Positions 1 through 12,599 are shown, counted from the first letter of the stretch. The stretch is 64,000 nt of DNA from Apteryx mantelli (GCF_036417845.1 NC_089980.1:55736501-55800500), one strand, 5' to 3'. Notes: generated from the letters alone by a model not told the origin. Translations and numbers: made by a program.

Positions 1-2002
1 GCAATGCTTGACTGTTCACCAGTAACGTCCATCTTGGAGAACTGGTGTCAAGCGATTGATGGCAGAAAGCATGAAGGTGTTGCACCAAACAAGTGGATTG
101 AGATCTCTGTGGGCATTAAAATCCCCCATGCTACCCCAAACTAGCCAGGCTGCTTCAGCAGAGAGGCTGGGACAGGGTCATCTGGAAACTGAACTAGCTT
201 CCACCCTGAGCAGCGTTGCCCTTGCTCATTTATTGGTCTCAAAACTTTATAGCTTCTGTGGTTGTTTTCTTCAAGTAGAGTTTATGGCCATGATATCAGA
301 AGCCCAAATCTAAAATAATCTCTGATGGGCCAAAATCTGGCTGTCTTGAATTCAGTGAGGCTTACTGATATCTGGGGTTTGACTATTTCAACCCCTTTTC
401 AAGAGGGACCAAGCAGTTGGTTGAGTCCATCAAACTTTCTTACTTTTTTCTGGTAGATTCCCCTCTAACAAGTGCTCCAGATTTTTATTTTCTCACACTT
501 TCTACAACTTCTGTTTTCCTCTGTGAGAAGAGTAGTGATTGGCCTGTTATAAAATGTTCTGAAAATAACCAGTTTGTAGATGGTTGAAACTGCCAGTTTT
601 CTAGAAAGGCTTTTGCGGGGCTTAGAGATGTTTGGGTTTGGCTCTGGTGGATGCAGAGGGATGCTGTAGAGTAGCATTAGGATTTTTGAACCCGGAGAGA
701 CAGTTCAGCACCCTGCTTGCCAAATTTAGGGATTAGACATGAACTAAAATTGCCTTGAGATGTATTAGTGCTCTAGAATGTCTCATGTAGGATATGGGTC
801 AAGGAAATAAAAGAAATTAGTCAAAGGCTTTTGATATTAAACTGTGGTAGTTACAGCTGCTATGTAGTGGTGGCTTCTCCACAGTTAGATCCTCTGTGAG
901 TTTTCACTGTAAGCCTTGTTTGAACTGTGTGTCCTGAAATCTCTCAGGAACCTGAGTCGGTACCCAAAGTGGCAGATCGGAGGTGGGAGCTCGCTGACAT
1001 CCCTCCTCGCCTTGTCCTGCCCCAAGGAGTGGAAAGGTCCGTAGCGAAAACTCCCCGAATGCCTCTCAGGAGGAGCAATAGGAGTGCATATGCAGCCTTG
1101 TCAGCCACTACGCTTCTCCTACGGCAAGCAGGCGTGGAGCTCTCGCTGGGTCTTTGCACCTTTTTTCTCTCTCCCTAGGGTCCAGGCTAGGCCCCCTGGA
1201 AAATTCCTCTCCAACCTGAGCACTGCTGATGGAAGGTCTCCATATAAATTGCTTAGCAGAAAAGATGTTTTCACAGATTTCATTTTGAACATTTAATGCT
1301 AGGTGCCAGATATTTTGTTGGGCTTGCCATTTGTTGACAGTACTTCCTTTGGAGTCTTTTCTGTTGCATTAATTAACTAGGATGCATGCATTAATGTATT
1401 TGCATACAGTTATGAATTAAGTATTGTTCTATGTGTTACCACCAACTATCAATACATACACTAGTACCACTGTTCTCTCAGCGTGAAACAAAATGACTTT
1501 AAGTTCATGTCCTATCATCCAGTAGCAGTTCTGGTACAGATTTAGAAATGGCAACTATGATGCATAGCTCGCATGCAACGGTTCTTTTACAAAGTGTAAT
1601 TTAAACTTGAAGTTTCAAAATTTAATTGCAGCTATTAATTCAACTATGCTATATCTTTCTCAGTTATGAAACTCTTTGTAAGTGTTAGCAAATGACCTAA
1701 GCAAGAAAATTCTGAACAAAGCTATGTGCTCTATGCTTTAATGGTGCCCTGTATATTGTACAGGCTTGTTCCAACAAGACCCTACAATATCTATATATTA
1801 AAAATGCCATTGAGACCTTCTTTTTTAATAAATCAAAGTCATTAATATAGGAAAAGATCCTGCTGGAAAGCTGTATACTGCTCCCTACTGCTCATTTTAG
1901 CATTTCACTGCTTTTCAAAAAACTATCACAATCGGCATTTAAATTGGGGTTGCTTGTTATATTAAATGGAAATATATTTTTTTTTCTTTTTTTTTTTTAT
2001 AG
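1..2002. other. Upstream C1orf131 intron, no exon recognised
   Basis: AT-rich sequence that should be intron of the + strand gene, because the first visible exon begins at an acceptor. No N-terminal exon with a compatible phase was recognised. A GC-richer patch at about 940-1190 has short open frames on both strands but no support as coding. Confidence 0.5.
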
Positions 2003-2059
2003 ACCAAAAAAGTGGCTGAAGAGAAAAATGTGAACAAACACGAATTTAACTTTGAAAAA
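2003..2059 (+). CDS. C1orf131: C1orf131 exon a (first visible)
   Basis: 19 codons in phase 0, ending in KHEFNFEK. A very long pyrimidine tract (about 1976-2000) and TATAG precede the exon, and the donor is AAA|GTAAGT. The frame is fixed by the next exon, which continues the conserved [10 protein letters not shown] block. It is short, but both splice sites are strong. Confidence 0.85.
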
Positions 2060-5000
2060 GTAAGTCACTAGGATCTAACCTCAACATTTTAGTGTGCAGA
2101 TGGGTGTATTTATATGCTTGGGAAAGCTACAGTGGGACCAAAGAAACAATTCTAGAAAAGGTTATCTTTTGCAGGTGAGGCTTTCCTAATACATGATTTT
2201 GGCTGCATGCCATGCTGGAGGAGGAGTGTGCTTGCTGTTGTGACAGCTCTTTATGAAGAGAGGCATGTTACAACCCTGTGGCCTTTCTTTCTGATCATTC
2301 AGTGATAATTTGAGGAGGATCACTGTGTTAGCTGTGTAAAGCTATGCGAGTACCCAGAATATATAGTATATGCTGGTTTAGGCCCATGGTGTTAATTTTG
2401 GTATTTCTGATCTCGCATGGAAAAGCAAAAAAGCATATTGGCATATATTTTTTTCAAACAGCAGTTGGTTTTTATTTTTTCATTTGTCTTTTTGTTCTCA
2501 GCTGTTCTTATATAAGCATAACTAGCATTGGGCTTCTTAGATACTGATTTGGTTTCAGATTTGCACAGGTTATTTTATAGGTCTGACCCCTACTCAGGAA
2601 AGTGCTGCGATCCAGTAAAATCTGGAGATTGTGTGGCATTTTCTACTGCTGAAAACAGTGGGGATTTAACCACTGCCTCGGAAAACGTTACGAATTCACC
2701 ACTGGTTCTGCCAGGGTCTTCCTGTGTATTGTCAGCTATACATGCTGTGTAGTCAAACCACTTCAGCATCTGCACATCCAGGTTTGCACTGGTGCGGTGG
2801 TCTGCAGGCGAGGAATGAGAATGCCCTGCAAATGTTGGGTGGTGTTGGTAGCACGTTTTGCTGTTGTTCTCTGTGCAGCACTACGATTCGTTTTTATACA
2901 GAGTAGGTCCTTTCCATGTTTTCAGTTTTATGCAAAATAAGGAGACTCAAATATTGTCCCCCAGATGTCCTCACTGTTCAGAGACTAGACAGTGGATAAC
3001 TGTTCAGCAGTAAAGTTTTAAACTTAATTAGTTTTCTTTTACAGCAGGCTGATTTCGGGTATTACCTGATATTTCTTTGGGAGTACGACTTTGTATCAGT
3101 CTGTCGAGTGTTGTTTTACACAGGTTGGACAATTACAAAATGCCTTCAGTTTTCTGTAATGTTTTAGGCTCGTTTGGAAGTACACAAGTTTGGAATCACT
3201 GGCTATGAGAAGCAGGAGCAACGCACATGGGAACAGGAACGTGCCATCATGCTGGGAGCCAAGGTAACTGTTGCTTGTTTAGTGCTGGGAGATGGCCCAG
3301 CTGTTTTGATACAGAAAAGCAATAAAAAACACTGTTGGGGTTTGGCCCTAGTTTTTTAAAAAAGACGAGATCCCCTTCCTTGCCCCTTCTCTGATCTCAT
3401 TCTTATTTTTTCTGTTTTCTGCTCTGACCCTATTTTCTGTTCAGTCTCATCTATTTTCTGTAGATATTTGGAAAATAGGACATTTGTGTTATCAGAGATG
3501 TTGCTTAGGTGAAATAAGACAGATTGGGATGGAAATCAACATTTATTTATTTTTATTCAGACCATCCAAACCTAAACAGTTGGAGGAGGGGCTTTCTTTT
3601 TAAGCTTTCTAAAGCTTCACCTTCTCCAGTGAGTTAAGGACTGAGAAAGCTTTTCAGTTTTATTTACCATCAGTAGTGTAAAGAAGACAGAGTAGAAAAC
3701 CTTTTTTTTTTTTTTTTTTTTTGAGATAGGCTCTGTGTGTAGGAAACCTTGTAGGCTTGTTATACCATATAAACATCCCTCTCTATTGTCCCCACCAAAA
3801 AAGACGTGATTTCAATGTGACCTACCTTATACCCCTGTAGTCACTTCCATTTCCCCTAAAGGAAATAAACCATTTTTTCTGTTTGGGGCGGGAGGGGGTT
3901 GTTTGTTTGCTTGTGGGGTTTTTTTTTGTTGTTTTGTTGTTTTTTTTAACCCTCTGTGAAAAATAATTTCTATGCAGGCATGTGTATACTTGTTGAACCT
4001 ATTTGAACATTTCACCAGTGATGCCACTCCTGTTCTTTATTGCAGCCCCCCAAAAAAGAACATGTGAACTACAAGACTTACCAAGAGAAAATGAAAGAGA
4101 AGAAGACAACAAAGGATGATGATAATGGAAAGGTTTGTGTGAAATTCTCCATAAAAAGACAGCGTGTAAGAGCTAGTCCAAGAGCTGACAGATAATGCCC
4201 GAGGCACAGGAGGAGTGCCTGAGCTTGACACCTACTGCTCCTCATAGTCTCTCCCTCCTAGGACTAATTTCATCAGTAAAAGCTGGTTGTGTGCAGTATG
4301 AAGGGTACAGAATTAGGCCTTTAGGGTGGTGGGTTTCACTGCCTCATCCTTTGAAGCTGATAGACTGACCACACAAAATCAGCAGTTTTTTTTTTCTTGC
4401 ATCTTAAAAAAAAGAAAGAAAGAAAAAAAAAAAAAGAAAAGTCCTTCAGTTAATATTTGATACACGTTATCTAACCACAGAGAGCCAGATCTTCAGCTGG
4501 GTTTATATCAGCACAATTCCATCTAGGATCGTCCTCGTTATTTAAAGCAAGGGTGAGGTTTGTGTTGCACCCATCCAGCATGGTCCATCTGCTCATGGCC
4601 TGCTCCCTTCCTCTCCAGGGAGCCCTCTGATGTAGGTGGGAGCAGGCTGCCGGGCAGGTAATTGCTCTATCAGCCTCTTCCTGCCGCCCTCTTTTCCAGG
4701 GGACCTACTTTTCCTCTGTCACGTGACTGAAAGTATTATACCCCGTGCACAACCAAACAGAGCCAAGCCCTGTCGTTTGACAGGCGCGCTCAGCCAGGTA
4801 ACCAGGCATGCTGGCCTGGTAGGAAGTCAGTCTTTTGACACGAGGATCTGTCACGTACCCAAAACACAGGCCTCTCCCCTCGTGTGGCTGGGCTTATGCC
4901 CCCTCGCGAGGCAGGGGCAGCATCTTGGTCATGAGAGGGCTGTACTTTGCATGAGGTGACAGGAAGGGCTCTGGGCTGGGGGCTCTGCAGTGCCTCCGCA

Positions 5001-5991
5001 ATGGGGTGTCTCCCACCCTGTTGTAAATGCATTCTGCTCTGAGGAGCAGACTGCCGTATGCTTCGTGTGCAGATGGTTGTTTAGCCAAGATGCTCTGTTC
5101 CGTTTCCATTAAAATATGTATCTTTAAAAACAGGAACATAAAGGTGATTCTCTTAAGAAGAAGAAGAAAGAACAGAAGGAGAGGTGAGCCATTTTAACAT
5201 GGTTAAAATTACCTTGCTTTTGTTTAAGTCTTCCCAGTATGTTGCCCCTGTGCAAGTACGCACAGTCTTATACCAAAAGTCACACAGATCAGAATGGAAG
5301 GAACTTTTCAAACTACAGAAGACCTCTTAGTTGCAAAATAGCGACCTTGGTCTGTGTCTAACAGTTTTAGAGGCTTTGGTTACATGGCTTAATTGGAGAT
5401 ATGTCAGTTCTGCCGTGACATGTCTAAGACTGCAGCTGGCAGGGAGATGGATGGAAGACCCTGTATGTGGACCCTGGATGTGGCACTTGTCCCTTTTACT
5501 CTGAGCATTTGCCCTGAGAAATAATTTTGGCAAAACAGAAGCTAAAATATACAGAGGCTTGAAAGGTAAAGTGGCATTCTTAATTATAGTGTAGCTGGTT
5601 CATTGGAATGTATTTCTTATCTTCTTTCTCTATCTGAAAATCTGCGTTCCTTAACTTTTTTTTTAAATGTAATTCATCCTGTAATTTGCTGCAAATTTTG
5701 AATGGCTATGCAGGTAATTAGGATTATTATCTGCTATAATTTGTTATTGCATAATACCAAATACTGGTTGCATAAATAGGTGACACTTTTCACCATACTG
5801 ACTATTTGGGGGAGTTTTCTGGTCTTTCTCTTAATCCCTTTCTCCCCTCCTCGTATTTCAGGAAGGCCAAAAAGAAGAAATCAGTGCCCAGCATTTGGCC
5901 TGCAGGACAAGTTGGAAAATTCAGAGATGGGACCTTGATTCTGCATAGCTGTGACATAAAGAAAATTAAATCATCTAAAGTTATCAAATGA
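2003..5991 (+). CDS. C1orf131: C1orf131 homologue, 3' part (five exons, partial gene)
   Basis: This is the 3' end of a gene for a small, very basic nucleolar protein. In human, C1orf131 is a structural component of the small-subunit processome and corresponds to yeast Faf1 in 40S ribosome assembly. Coding exons are 2003-2059, 3168-3263, 4046-4132, 5134-5183 and 5862-5991. They join in frame (phases 0, 0, 0, 2) with AG acceptors and GT donors, giving 139 residues plus stop. The diagnostic core is in exons two and three: [10 protein letters not shown], then [10 protein letters not shown], then [10 protein letters not shown], closely matching the human protein as I remember it. The C-terminus has lysine runs, then [12 protein letters not shown] and a lysine-rich tail. 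The N-terminal exons must lie left of the window, because position 2003 is an acceptor with no start. The gene converges on TRIM67, as in human. Identification is by recalled homology and is strong. Confidence 0.93.
3168..3263 (+). CDS. C1orf131: C1orf131 exon b
   Basis: 32 codons in phase 0. It carries the best conserved stretch of the protein, [13 protein letters not shown] followed by [11 protein letters not shown]. Acceptor TTTTAG, donor AAG|GTAACT. This exon identifies the gene. Confidence 0.95.
3702..3722. repeat. Poly(T) run of 21
   Basis: Uninterrupted T homopolymer inside a C1orf131 intron, followed by GAGATAGG. No adjoining SINE body was recognised. Confidence 0.85.
4046..4132 (+). 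CDS. C1orf131: C1orf131 exon c
   Basis: 29 codons in phase 0, starting [15 protein letters not shown] and ending in an acidic patch, DDDNGK. Acceptor TTGCAG, donor AAG|GTTTGT. The PPKK-VNYK block follows directly on IMLGAK in the human protein. Confidence 0.94.
4405..4441. repeat. A-rich low-complexity tract (GAAA-like)
   Basis: Runs of A broken by single G residues, in places with an AAAG period. Simple low complexity in an intron. Confidence 0.7.
4481..4525. repeat. Possible ancient amniote repeat fragment
   Basis: The words AGCCAGATCTTCAGCTGG and TATCAGCA resemble, from memory, a decayed palindromic repeat common in turtles, crocodilians and birds (a 'cagatcctcagctggtgtaa' core). It is short and diverged. 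No family name can be given with confidence. Confidence 0.3.
5134..5183 (+). CDS. C1orf131: C1orf131 exon d (lysine run)
   Basis: 50 bp, 16 codons plus two bases: [16 protein letters not shown], with the split Arg codon completed by the next exon. Acceptor AACAG, donor GAG|GTGAGC. The poly-lysine run is typical of the nucleolar-targeted C-terminal half. Confidence 0.88.
5862..5991 (+). CDS. C1orf131: C1orf131 terminal coding exon
   Basis: One base completes the split Arg, then 42 codons and TGA at 5989-5991. It reads [19 protein letters not shown], then FRDGTLIL, and ends in [10 protein letters not shown], matching the human C-terminal pattern of a QVG-KF-GTLIL core followed by a basic tail. 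The acceptor is TTTCAG at 5856-5861. Confidence 0.94.
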
Positions 5992-6016
5992 ACTTACAAC
6001 ACAGAATGAAATGGAC

Positions 6017-6179
6017 AATAAAAATAAGATAGAATTTGTGTTGCCACCACAACGCATCTACAAATGTTCTTGACTTCCCACCATGTCCTAACTCTTTAAT
6101 CTGGCTTTTAGTTTCATGATTTCCCATCTTCCATTCTACTCCGGTAAGAATATGAGAATTTACCATTTTTTTAAATAAA
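6017..6179 (+). terminator. Candidate C1orf131 poly(A) signals
   Basis: Two AATAAA hexamers follow the stop codon, at 6017-6022 and 6174-6179. Either would give a short 3' UTR of about 50 to 210 bases. The second has a T-rich stretch downstream (TTTTGTTAAACAAGTTT, around 6189). Which is used cannot be told from sequence alone. Confidence 0.5.
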
Positions 6180-6599
6180 ATAAGACACTTTTGTTAAACA
6201 AGTTTACGTTGGCTATTTTATTAGCTAACAAATGTTAAAGCATTTCACTCTTCCTAGAATTAGTTTATTGGCTATAAGGAAAATGTTAATTTATTAATTT
6301 AAATAAATGAGTGAAATAAAATACATATCTCTTTGCTTTCATCTGGAAGGAATATGCGAAAAGCGATACCTGATTGCCCTGAACCTGAAGTAAGTATTCT
6401 TAAACACCTATCAGGCATGCATCTATTTCTGTATCTATCTGAAGTATTAGTGGAACTGTACAGCAAAAACCTGTCCTGTCCAGCGAAACCTTTTAAGGTT
6501 TCAAAATTATCCGCTTTGGAATGAAAATGAGACTTTTAAAAGTTTTGTCCCAGGTAAGAGTTACAGATGCAACTTGTATATGTGTGTAGAGAACTCAAA

Positions 6600-6626
6600 T
6601 TTATTTATTTATTTATTTATTTTTAA
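6600..6626. repeat. (TTTA)n microsatellite
   Basis: About six copies of a 4-bp TTTA unit, followed by a short T run and a G-rich patch (GGTGGCGGTGGGGGGG). Confidence 0.8.
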
Positions 6627-9600
6627 TTGGTGGCGGTGGGGGGGAGAACTTGATTCAAGACCTGAGCCAAGTGAGGCAGAGACAGCCGGTGGCTACTGGT
6701 TGTTCATCGGTAACTCACGTTTGTTGTGATCAGTGTTCCCAGGCTAGACCTGATAAGCCTCTTCTATGAAATCTCTGTCAAATTCAAAATTTTTTTGCTA
6801 TTTGTATTTTTGAACAGTTCTGTCCACAGAGTTAGCAGTTTTTTTGTTGAAGGTTGCGTTTCTGTTAGAAATGGCAATTGTTAGTAACCTGAAATGTCCT
6901 CACCGTTTTACCTCAAGCTAAAGAAACTTGAATATTTTACAGGGGAAGCAAAAGTATTGTTAACTGTCAAAAGACAGGGGAAAGGTTCATGCTTTGTTGC
7001 TTACATGTAAGGTTATTTAGAGCTTGTTTGAACAGCTTTGGCAGCGAAACAGATGTATATGAGAAGGCAAATAGCCCTTATTAGGGAAACTGCTTTTAGG
7101 TGCATTAGTGAACTTCAGCTTACCCCAGAGGGTTTGGGAAGCTCAATTCCTAGCTGCTAGCTCAGGGCCTGAATAAGGCAACGTTTCATCTTCAACAAGC
7201 AGAGAGGTCCGGGTCACCTTGCAGCTAGCAGCAAGAACAGCAGCATAATTCCTCTCCCCCAGACAGCTGTATCAGACTGCTTTCTTCTCAGTTTAAGAAA
7301 GTATTCTGGGGTGGAGAGGACTGCCCCACAGAGGGGGATGCCTTCTCACATGTTCCTTCCCCGCATCCCTTCCAGGTTCCTTTCAAGTCCTGGAGATGTG
7401 CTGTGCCAATCGAGAGAGGGCTCGGAGGGCTAGGCCGGAAGGGAAAGCGGAGCCAGATAAAGAGGGGAGGGGAGTGTTCCTGGAGCCATGTGGGAAGGGG
7501 AGGGGTGCGCAGAGGTGGATTGCTAAATATTGTTACCACATTTCATAGTTGCTTAATTGCATTTCTTCTTATTCAGTATTGGTTGCAAATTCAAATGAGA
7601 ATTAACAGTCCTATCTGGTTCGGGCATATGCAGACTAGAGAAATGTCAAATCACTATTGCGTATGAAGATGTAATCACTAAGCAGGATTGAGTACAAAGC
7701 ATCAAAACTTGCTGAGGCAAGAGATAGGCTTTGGATGTTACAGTACCACCTGTATCTTTTAGTTCCTGGCTAATCCTTGTGCTCGCTTTTTCTGTGCTTA
7801 CTTTTAGATAAAGTTTTGTTCATCTGGCTTTGGGTATAATGTGTTGTGGGACTTATGTCCCTGAATCATCTTGGGTAATTTACAGGGTTCACTTTCCACC
7901 TCCACAACTTAGGACAGCTGTTTAGGAGTGAAACTTGGTCAGAATGAAGTGCCTAATCTTTGCAGTTCTAGTCTCAGGCTTTGTAAGCTCTGTTAAAGAA
8001 TGGGGTTAAAAGAAATTCAGTTCTTAAATTAAAAATAAAATTGCTCAGAATTTTGCATTTTTATCACCCATTTCAAATGTGTGTGTATGTATTACAAAAG
8101 TTTTCTGTTATATGGTGATGGATTGCTTTTTAACAGCAAACTTCCATGGTGATATAAGTTGACCATGCTACATCTTGGTAGCCTGCTGTTCTCAGTTAAA
8201 CATGGTAGCTTTAATCCAATTTTGTTACTAGATACATTAAAAAAAACCCAAAATATAAACTGCCATTTGGCAAACATAACTGTTGAGAGCCTTTTATGCA
8301 CCTAATGTTTCTCTGGACTGAAATATGTTATTAATTAACAGAGTACATAACTCTGTGTTCAGCCAGCAAGCTGTGTCACTTTTGGTGCGTGTACTGATAC
8401 ATGAAAGCCAGTACTGACTGAATAGCTAATTAATTATTGGCAAAGGAGAGCAGGGACCATCTTATTTTGCCTTCTTTCTGCAGCAGGATAGGGGAATGAG
8501 GGAGAAAAGGAGAAATCTTTTCATTCTTCCCATCTGTTCTCTGTCAGGCCTTTTATACTGTAACAATAAGCTTTGTTCTTGTTTTCCAGCAAGATAAAGC
8601 TATTGTGATTATCTTATTAACAGACATTTATCAAGGTCGCATAGCTTAAGTGAGCTATGTGCCTTTTTCCAGGAGCTGAGCGTGCTACCTCTGTAGCATT
8701 GCTCAGTCCCTTCCAAAGCATCTACTTGATACAGGTGTGCAGCTCTAATATGACGGTAATTTAACTGTCTCACAGTTTTATCATTCCTGCCCCAACAAGC
8801 TTTCTGCCTCCATCATCTGACTTTTACACTAACCTGAAGGTCTTTCCAATCAAATTCTTTGGGTGACATTATTACTTTCAAGCTCTGCTTACTCCCATGT
8901 CACAAACTTCTGGAGACTGGGCAATCGCCCAAAGCCTGTAAGACAGGGTGGAACTAAATAAAACAACCCAATATATTCTATAACCAACATAAGCCAGAGA
9001 TTGCAGAGTGGTGGTGAGAGAGAGATGTTTCATGGCACTGAATCCAGTGTACGAGTTAAGCCCAGAGATGGATGATTTCTCTGAGGAAGACATCTTAGCT
9101 TTCTCCAGCTAACAGATTATTCAGACTTTATTAACAAAGCATGTATCAGCAATTAGGTATGCATCCTGCATGGGTACCTCATATACATTATGAGTAGTAA
9201 TAATAAATAGGGTACTGATGCTAAATTTGTTGGCAATGTATTAAGAATTTATTTAGAAACTGTAAAACAGCATAAACTCATATGTCAGGTTTTCCAAAAG
9301 GATAATAATAATACACAAAGTTTTACTCAGACCAAAAGACAAAAAGCATTTTGTTCTCAATTCAAAAAATACAAACTTCTGCCACAGGTACAAAATTATA
9401 AAAAGTTGATATTCTCCTCTTGATCTGGTGACAGACACATACAGAAGAGATGTATATTTCACCAGCTCCAAATTTATATAAGCTATGGGAAATGATGGTA
9501 AAGAACAAATGTCATGGTTAAGAAGAAAACATGGAAACAAGTTCTTTTCTTTCATTTAACAAGAAGTGAACACCATTATCTTATTCCTTTGCACTTTTTT

Positions 9601-9830
9601 TTGGTTGCCAACATTTAAATTAGTGTTATTCATGCTTCATAGAACAATCAGAAACTAATAGCAGTTCTACCTCATGCATTTATTCTAATATTCATCACAA
9701 AATGACTTCTCACCATGCTTTCATTCAACTACTTAGAAAGCTTAGTATTTTTATTGACAACATTTAAGGAAGGTGGTATCAGCCACCAGGATGAAAGAAT
9801 GCAATCTGGATCTATAAATGTGAAGGCCAG

Positions 9831-9880
9831 CACATACACACACACACACACACATGCGCGCGCGCGTGTGTGTGTGTGTA
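9831..9880. repeat. (CA)n-(GC)n-(GT)n alternating inverted repeat
   Basis: A CA run leads through TGCGCGCGCGCG into a GT run, so the whole tract alternates purine and pyrimidine and is also a near-perfect inverted repeat. Such DNA is a textbook candidate for Z-form or cruciform extrusion. It lies downstream of both convergent genes. Confidence 0.92.
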
Positions 9881-12593
9881 TCTGCTGATCTACAAGAAAA
9901 TGTTAGAAATCCTCCAACTAGTGCACCAATTAACTTTGTGTAGTGCTTGCTTGGATTTGCCTGCAATAACAAAAATGTAACAGAACATCACTTAACAGAA
10001 GTGCTGCTGAGTACCTATTTCAGTAAAACACACATCTGCCTTCTATGTTGTGCAAGGATGCAGAAGTCCTGCACATTTAATTTTTTGTGGCTTGCATGGC
10101 TTCTGCACGTAAGAAGACCAAGTGTGTCTAATTTGTAATGGACTTGTGCTTCAAGCTGCCACTCCAGCCATTGTGTGTGTGCAGCATTCAGTAGTACTGG
10201 ACAGAGGAACTGCCAGAAATGTTGCCAATAAAAACAAGAAGCAGCTCACTTTTTAAAAAAACAAGACTCTCCATCTTTGTTTGGTAATTTTAAGTGATGA
10301 GTGCCCTTTACATATGCAATGTGTTTGATTTGTTACCATAACCTGTTGAAGGACTTGAAATTGTAATCTCCCTTCCAAAGCTGATCTAGCCAGGATATTT
10401 GGGTTTTTAATATTACTTTGCTTAGTTCAAAGACTAATGATTTGCTTTGCTATTTAAGCAAAAAATGCTGGAAAGCTGGTAAGGCCTGAAGTTAGGTCTG
10501 ACAACTCTGTTTGCTCATCTTTCTGTTTGCGAGCAAAGGATGTACTAGAACGTACCAGAATGTGCTGCTGTTGATAGGTTGTTAACTCTTTATCCCTTCT
10601 CACAGGAATAGGTAATATGAGTTGTGGTCCAAAATGCACCACCTCTTGTTGGTAATTGCAAACACAGTGTTTTTCATATAGTGGTAGTGGCAGCTTAGCC
10701 TTGATCTCTCTCTCTTACCTTGTTTATTAAATATTATTGTTTAAGAAAGAAAAAAAAATCTGTGTATCACATTTCTTCTTGCTCTAGAACTAGGAAACTA
10801 GAGTATTAGGTGTTCTCTGCCATCCTTACTACGCTTTGAAAAACCAAAATCAAAAAAAACTTATACAGCACTACAACAGAAAACACCAGCCAAAACCATC
10901 TACAACAGTACACTATAATGGCATTGATCACAATGGAATGTTATGCATATAATAAATTATGTTTAATACCTTTTCTCTTAAACTCTGATATATGTAAGCT
11001 CATGCTTTTTTAATTTTTGTTCAGTCCAATATATTTTGCTCTATATATCTTAACTCTATAGGCAAGTATGGGAGGTGATTGTGTTGTTTGCCTGTCTTCT
11101 CTTTTACAAGCCAAATTGCTTTCCAAATTCAAGATGCATCACAGTATCCTACTGTCCTCACTGATGTTTATTTTATAGCGTATACCTTTCAACATCAGAA
11201 ATAATAAGAGATTCTCAGCTAGGCCTGTGCTCATATTGGCATCAAGTTTTAGTAAGAGATCTTCCTTGTTAGCTCTTTTGAACTAATGAGGGGGGGAAAA
11301 AATGTAGTCGAAATGGTATAGCACTGCCTTCTGTGGGAGGACTCATGATGCGCCAGATGGCACAGTTTTTGTAATTAGTCTCACTAAACTTTACAGGGAA
11401 GTTTGCAGAGGAAGGAGCCAGGAAGAAGGTTCATGAAGGATAATGTTTGGAGCCACATGAGCAGATGAAAGGTAAGTCCCTTGTTGCTCTCCAGGCTGGA
11501 AAGTTTACTTACTGTATTTAGCAGCTGTAGAGACATTTCAGATCAACATATTCAGGAATCAGACTTCATTCTGTTTATTAGGGAAGGGTTTGGTATTTTT
11601 AAACACTAAGTCAATTTACAGCTACATCGTGTGGAGTCTGCATTGTAGTGGACAAGGTTCATCCCAGTGCAAAATGCTGTGCTCTCCTGTTTACGTGGAA
11701 CAGTCTGTCCTCTAGGAGCAGAGGAGTCCCACGAAACGCACCTCTGTGCCTGTCTGGGTGTCTGGGAACCAGGACGAGGAGCTTGGAGTCAGGGAGTGCT
11801 GCACAAATATCCCAAGGAATCGAAAGGAAGTAACAGACATCCAAAGCAATCCTGTTTGGTATCTATGCTACTCTTCAGCCCCTGGGTTCTTCCTGGACAG
11901 TCAGCAACACAGTTTCTGCAAGGACCGTACTGCTAAAGGCTGTCTCCCTCCTACAGGAGGAATTGGAGGTAACAAAAACTGGCACAAGAGATGCTGTAGA
12001 AAGCTAGATAGGTTTCTTTCCCTCCTCTATTTCCTCAAGCCATTGCAGAGTTCGAACCCCAAAGAAGACCTGGGAAGAAATAGAGGAGAGAAGCAGAGGA
12101 GTGTGTCGCTTGGGCACAGTACAGACAGTGTCTCTGTACAGACACTGAGATGAAGAACATGCAGACTAGGGGGTTCATAACTAGAAAGACCTTAGGGAGT
12201 TACCTGCAGAGAAACAAACTACCTTCAGCTGGAGCAAAGAGGTGAATGTTCCCCACTTTTCCCACCTGATGCTGTTCTGAAAAGGGAAAATTCGGTGTTG
12301 GCCTACATTCAGGTGGCTCCCACTGACATCTGGACACTACATAAATAGTTGTGTGTGGAATAATTAGTCTCCTAACGTAATTCCAACTACTTAAGCATTT
12401 ATTACTGTTAATGAGACTGCCAAAATGCACCCAGCTGAAGTCATGAAACTATGCTCTACTGGGGTAACTTGGTTTATCACTGTGGACTGAATCCAAGTCC
12501 TTAAACATGTACGCAACCAACACACACACTTTGCTTAGACCTAGGCTAAATTAGTATTACTAATATAGGATGCCTACTTCTAGCTGTCTTCCT

Positions 12594-12599
12594 TTTATT
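12594..12599 (-). terminator. First canonical AATAAA below TRIM67 stop (candidate)
   Basis: TTTATT on the + strand is AATAAA on the TRIM67 strand. Scanning from the stop codon, it is the first canonical signal, and it implies a 3' UTR of about 2.9 kb if used. Non-canonical signals nearer the stop are possible. Confidence 0.25.

Larger units (their letters stand above)
2060..5861. other. C1orf131 introns with low-complexity tracts
   Basis: The four introns between the listed exons hold no other gene. They contain a run of 21 T (3702-3722), T/G-rich low complexity at about 3870-3950, an A/G-rich run at about 4405-4441, and a GC-richer block at about 4560-5030 whose open frames lack any known protein signal. 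Confidence 0.5.

Noticed and set aside
927..1178. Possible extra C1orf131 exon (AG acceptor at about 950, frame EPESVPKVADRR)
   Set aside because: The nearest donor (about 980) would join the next exon in a phase that soon meets a stop codon, and no similarity to the N-terminus of the protein was seen.
3702..3740. Poly(T) followed by GAGATAGGCTCTGTGTG, superficially like the end of a primate Alu
   Set aside because: Only about a dozen bases resemble it and no SINE body follows. The other evidence points to a sauropsid genome without Alu.
4636..4959. 107-codon frame in a GC-rich part of a C1orf131 intron
   Set aside because: No conserved motif, no compatible splice sites and a composition expected for GC-rich non-coding DNA.
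12127..12148. Small hairpin CAGTGTCT...AGACACTG
   Set aside because: An 8-bp stem with a 6-bp loop, no longer extension and no conserved context.
11746..12153. 135-codon frame on the + strand in the intergenic gap
   Set aside because: Longest frame in that gap, but it lacks any recognisable domain, splice context or codon bias. It is probably chance.
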